34,877 nt of DNA from Ferruginibacter sp. (GTDB lineage: Bacteria > Bacteroidota > Bacteroidia > Chitinophagales > Chitinophagaceae). The notes under the pieces were generated by a model that saw only the letters and a program-made list of their open reading frames with translations, did not search any database and had not been told where the DNA came from. The stretch is taken from the NCBI GenBank assembly GCA_025362235.1, contig JANYGZ010000004.1, positions 1-34,877 on the forward strand, read 5' to 3'. Each line of letters begins with the position of its first letter. Position 1 is the stretch's first letter. The translations under genes were made by a program, and so were the position numbers. Of the stretch, positions 34,385 to 34,877 are shown piece after piece.

Positions 34385-34592
34385 GCAAAAATTCTTTTAG
34401 GGTTTGCAATTTTTCCCCTGATTTTCTTGCTTCTTTAACTTCATTAATGCCTTCCTTAATACCAGTTAAAACTTTCAGTTTATTTTGAAGTTTAGTATAA
34501 TCTTGGTTTATTCTTTCCCATGTTTTTAAAGGAACTAAAACCGAAGTTTTGTCGCCTTTTTCATCAATCATATATTTTAATGCACTTGCCAT
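34368..34592 (-). CDS. Antitoxin of a type II toxin-antitoxin pair
   Basis: This 74-residue protein is mostly helical and charged. The N-terminal strand (MIDEKGDKTSVLVPLKTWE) resembles Phd/RelB-type antitoxins of Bacteroidota, and the C-terminal toxin-binding helix runs through EGINEVKEARKSGEKLQTLK. It precedes and overlaps the toxin gene, the usual order, and would repress its own promoter. It lies between repeat copies F and G. Confidence 0.78.
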   Translation of the reverse strand: MASALKYMIDEKGDKTSVLVPLKTWERINQDYTKLQNKLKVLTGIKEGINEVKEARKSGEKLQTLKEFLRESNS

Positions 34593-34658
34593 AAAGCTCT
34601 TTTTTCAAAACTACAAAATTTCTATGAATTTTTAACTGCTTACGCCTGACCGCAAACA

Positions 34659-34759
34659 CATAAGTAAATATTATTAAATATTACGTGGGTTTAATTTTTG
34701 GTATTGAAAAATTACTTCATTAATAGCATACATTTTCAACCTGCCTGCCGTCAGCTACG
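34659..34759. repeat. Array repeat copy G (left part, truncated)
   Basis: Copy G keeps the left inverted repeat (AAGTAAATATTATTAAA then TATTACGTGGG), CATTAATAG, CATACATTTTCAACCTGCC and a GTCAGC corresponding to the GTTAGC of other copies. Similarity stops around 34755-34760, where sequence leading into a transposase start begins. An insertion there would explain the truncation. Confidence 0.8.
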
Positions 34760-34796
34760 GTGTGGACACAAAAATAGGGTAGTTTTGTATAAAAAG

Positions 34797-34877
34797 ATGG
34801 ATGGGTCAATTCATAAACCAAACTACGAAAATGTTTTTCCAGACGAGCGCTTAGACAGACGGGCGGAACAGTTAAGA
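34797..34877 (+). CDS. Transposase N-terminus (IS4/Tn5-like), cut by the window edge
   Basis: From the ATG at 34797, 27 codons read MDGSIHKPNYENV then FPDERLDRRAEQLR. The FxDxRLxxR pattern resembles the N-terminal DNA-binding segment of IS4/Tn5-like transposases. Only this part is inside the window, so the family is provisional and neither inverted repeat can be confirmed. A candidate left end lies near 34756-34770 (GTGTGGACACAAAA). Confidence 0.5.
   Translation, partial: MDGSIHKPNYENVFPDERLDRRAEQLR

Noticed and set aside
28611..34759. Array repeats as canonical integron attC sites
   Set aside because: I could not find paired RYYYAAC/GTTRRRY cores in the right places, and the repeats are longer and have more hairpins than usual. 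The analogy is kept only as a hypothesis.
28611..34759. CRISPR array
   Set aside because: The units are far too long, the spacers are genes, and no cas genes are nearby.
1..34877. tRNA or rRNA genes
   Set aside because: No cloverleaf-like segment with a matching T-arm, and no rRNA-like conserved stretch, was seen on either strand by eye.

Overview
The window looks like chromosome from an AT-rich Bacteroidota, most likely a Chitinophagaceae relative. The grounds are many short lipoprotein and secreted-protein signals, start codons without clear Shine-Dalgarno sequences, TAnnTTTG-type -7 boxes, an ECF sigma factor overlapping an outer-membrane-barrel gene, a glycine-rich RRM protein, DUF6624 and TPR proteins, and a relative of the spheroidene-monooxygenase family. 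The genus is inference. No rRNA, tRNA or CRISPR was seen.

Layout. 1-895 is non-coding and repeat-rich, with two copies of a ~125 bp hairpin-bounded repeat. 896-10944 holds ordinary chromosomal genes: a two-repeat lipoprotein, a SnoaL-like protein, an EEP-family nuclease/phosphatase, an arginase, a CrtA-like protein, a beta-propeller lipoprotein, a barrel protein plus ECF sigma unit, a decayed second copy of the CrtA-like gene, two unknown proteins and MsrA. 11128-13480 has an acyl-CoA-binding protein and a glycine-rich RRM gene. A second, broken copy of the RRM 3' end lies beyond a frameshifted AT-rich lipoprotein gene. 13856-16496 encodes a PPK2 kinase, an AraC regulator and an ankyrin protein. 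16504-28573 is a long, mostly minus-strand block of exported enzymes and small proteins: an SRPBCC protein, a triple rhodanese with a frameshift, two alpha/beta hydrolases, a three-gene TPR-lipocalin/S41/beta-lactamase-like cluster, a VOC protein, a DUF6624 protein, an NAD(P)-binding protein and others.

The most unusual part is 28.6-34.76 kb. Single small accessory genes (DUF4440/NTF2-like, TMEM175 channel, NTF2-like, DoxX, RDD, toxin-antitoxin) all lie on the minus strand, and each is separated from the next by a copy of a ~240 bp multi-hairpin repeat. I count seven full or partial copies. Each repeat begins a few bases after one gene's stop and ends about 40-130 bp before the next gene's start. 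This makes a gene-cassette-like array resembling an integron array, but without canonical attC cores and with no integrase in view. An HxlR regulator with a clear divergent operator and a fused two-gene remnant sits near its left end. The start of an apparent IS transposase interrupts the last repeat at the right edge.

Four genes appear broken by indels or deletion (lipoprotein 12227-13236, rhodanese 17112-18313, toxin 34021-34384, the LLM remnant 29313-29578). Two of these are single-base homopolymer changes that could also be sequencing errors.
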